NCBI GenBank assembly: GCA_036023115.1 | Contig: JAYKKT010000040.1 | Coordinates: forward strand, 5,801,001 to 5,865,000 | DNA from: Brasenia schreberi | Lineage: Eukaryota; Streptophyta; Magnoliopsida; Nymphaeales; Cabombaceae | Reading direction: 5' to 3' | Length of the DNA stretch: 64,000 bases | In this document: positions 63,085 through 64,000 of the stretch, piece by piece | Layout: every line of letters starts with the position of its first letter | Position numbering within the stretch: the stretch's first letter is position 1 | Program-made: the position numbers and the translations under genes | Notes under the pieces: model-generated | What the model saw: only the letters and a program-made list of their open reading frames with translations | What the model was told of the DNA's origin: nothing | The model's database searches: none

Positions 63085-64000
63085 TCATGAATTTATGCAA
63101 GAGAATTATTCAACGTAACATAGGTTGAAGCAATTATTGAGTACAACATAGAATGAATTGGATTCATGTTAGAAAAATCTACTACTCAAGCTTTCATGGA
63201 AGCATCTTGCAAAACATTTTAAAGAAAAAATTTTCACATGGTATTTATTTATTTAGAAAAGACTTAAGATGGGGTGGTAAGAGATATTTTTTGAAGAACC
63301 TTAGAAAATAGAGGTATCGTATTGGCATATATCAATCTTATAATAGACATGTACGATGGTGTACAAATATATGTTCAGACCCACGATCGCGGGGTGCAGA
63401 CTTTCTTGTGTTGTCGATCATCCGGTGGGGACGACGATGGTCATTTCTGTAGGTCGGACTCCTCCCGATCAGTTGAGGCTTCTTCCATTGTCTGATATTT
63501 CTTTGACCAGACGCAGGTGGTGGGTGTCGTAGCTAATAAGATGCTCAGCACGGACCCACTCACCACGATAAGGAATAAAAGATTTCTTTAAGGTTAATAT
63601 TGAATTACATTATGTATCAACTTTAAGTCCATATTTATTTGTATTGCTCATTGACAATTTGACAAAACATGTTCAAGATGAATTATTTTGATGTATGTTA
63701 TTCAAGGATGACATTGTGTTAGTAGATGAGCCTAAGAAAAAGTTGATAAAAATTTGAAACTATGAAAAAATAAGTAAAGGCTTTTGAAAGGTGCAGGTAT
63801 TTCATATGACAAAAAGATATCACTAAAATTGAAAGATAAATATTATATAATAATAATTAGTAGATTTCATTAAAATTGGAGGATAAATATTACATAACAA
63901 CAATTAAAAGATACGATTAAAATTAAAAAGTAAATAATAATAACTAAACTGTTTAAGATGGACTGAATGTATAGGAAGACTACCAACTGAAGTTTTACTC
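63085..64000 (+). mobile_element. RTE-type LINE reverse transcriptase relic
   Basis: In broken plus-strand frames it follows the reverse transcriptase of the LINE at 51841-55025. Recognisable pieces are IGFM (63152 on), [50 protein letters not shown] and FKDDIVLVDEPKKK. The catalytic FADD reads FKDD, and many stops are present. It runs off the window edge. A 175-base GC-richer block interrupts it at 63388-63562. Confidence 0.8.
63388..63562. other. GC-rich insertion within the LINE relic
   Basis: The LINE frame breaks after QTH-D and resumes past this block. The seven bases CCACGAT occur at both edges (63381-63387 and 63563-63569), as after a small insertion with target duplication. The block has no terminal inverted repeats that I can see and no recognised content. 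Confidence 0.5.

Overview
The window is nuclear DNA of a flowering plant. Its genes have spliced GT-AG introns and encode plant-specific families: a chloroplast aldolase with a transit peptide, a secreted GH9 endoglucanase, a double B-box regulator and a plant CGI-58-type hydrolase. The intergenic DNA is AT-rich, with many CT/TA/GA microsatellites, RTE-type LINE pieces and decayed LTR elements. The aldolase and B-box proteins look like those of eudicots or early-diverging angiosperms more than grasses. That is an impression, not a placement.

Layout. 1-5.1 kb: a possible terminal exon, a triplicated microsatellite-bearing unit split by a LINE fragment, and a GC-rich unassigned stretch. 5.16-8.79 kb (+): an intact five-exon GH9 endo-glucanase gene. 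8.8-20.4 kb: gene-poor DNA with one LINE relic and a 1.3 kb tandem duplication. 20.4-22.8 kb (-): an intronless EF-hand/TPR protein pseudogene with at least four frameshifts and three stops; a second EF-hand fragment lies at 32.0-32.4 kb. 25.5-31.0 kb (-): an LTR element carrying gag and protease but no visible reverse transcriptase, split by a 2.75 kb solo LTR with a 5-bp target duplication. 35.5-38.3 kb (+): an intact six-exon plastid class I fructose-bisphosphate aldolase gene. 40.0-40.7 kb (-): the C-terminal part of a Sec63/ERdj2-type ER protein. 47.5-50.6 kb (+): an intact four-exon double B-box gene of the BBX18/BBX19 type. 51.45-60.96 kb (-): a nine-exon CGI-58-like alpha/beta hydrolase gene that looks disabled, with a 3.2 kb LINE in its last intron. 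61-64 kb: MITE-like and hairpin repeats and a further LINE relic.

Three loci look fully functional (endoglucanase, aldolase, B-box). They serve unrelated processes (cell wall, Calvin cycle and glycolysis, light signalling), and nothing suggests a cluster. The rest is gene decay and nested transposition. No previously undescribed biological system is evident. The best leads are the nested gag-protease element, the LINE-split CGI-58 gene with a changed oxyanion-site residue, and the EF-hand/TPR pseudogene whose stops partly fall at conserved CAG codons.

Exon boundaries were placed by hand from splice consensus and protein similarity. Family comparisons are from memory of the families, not from searches.
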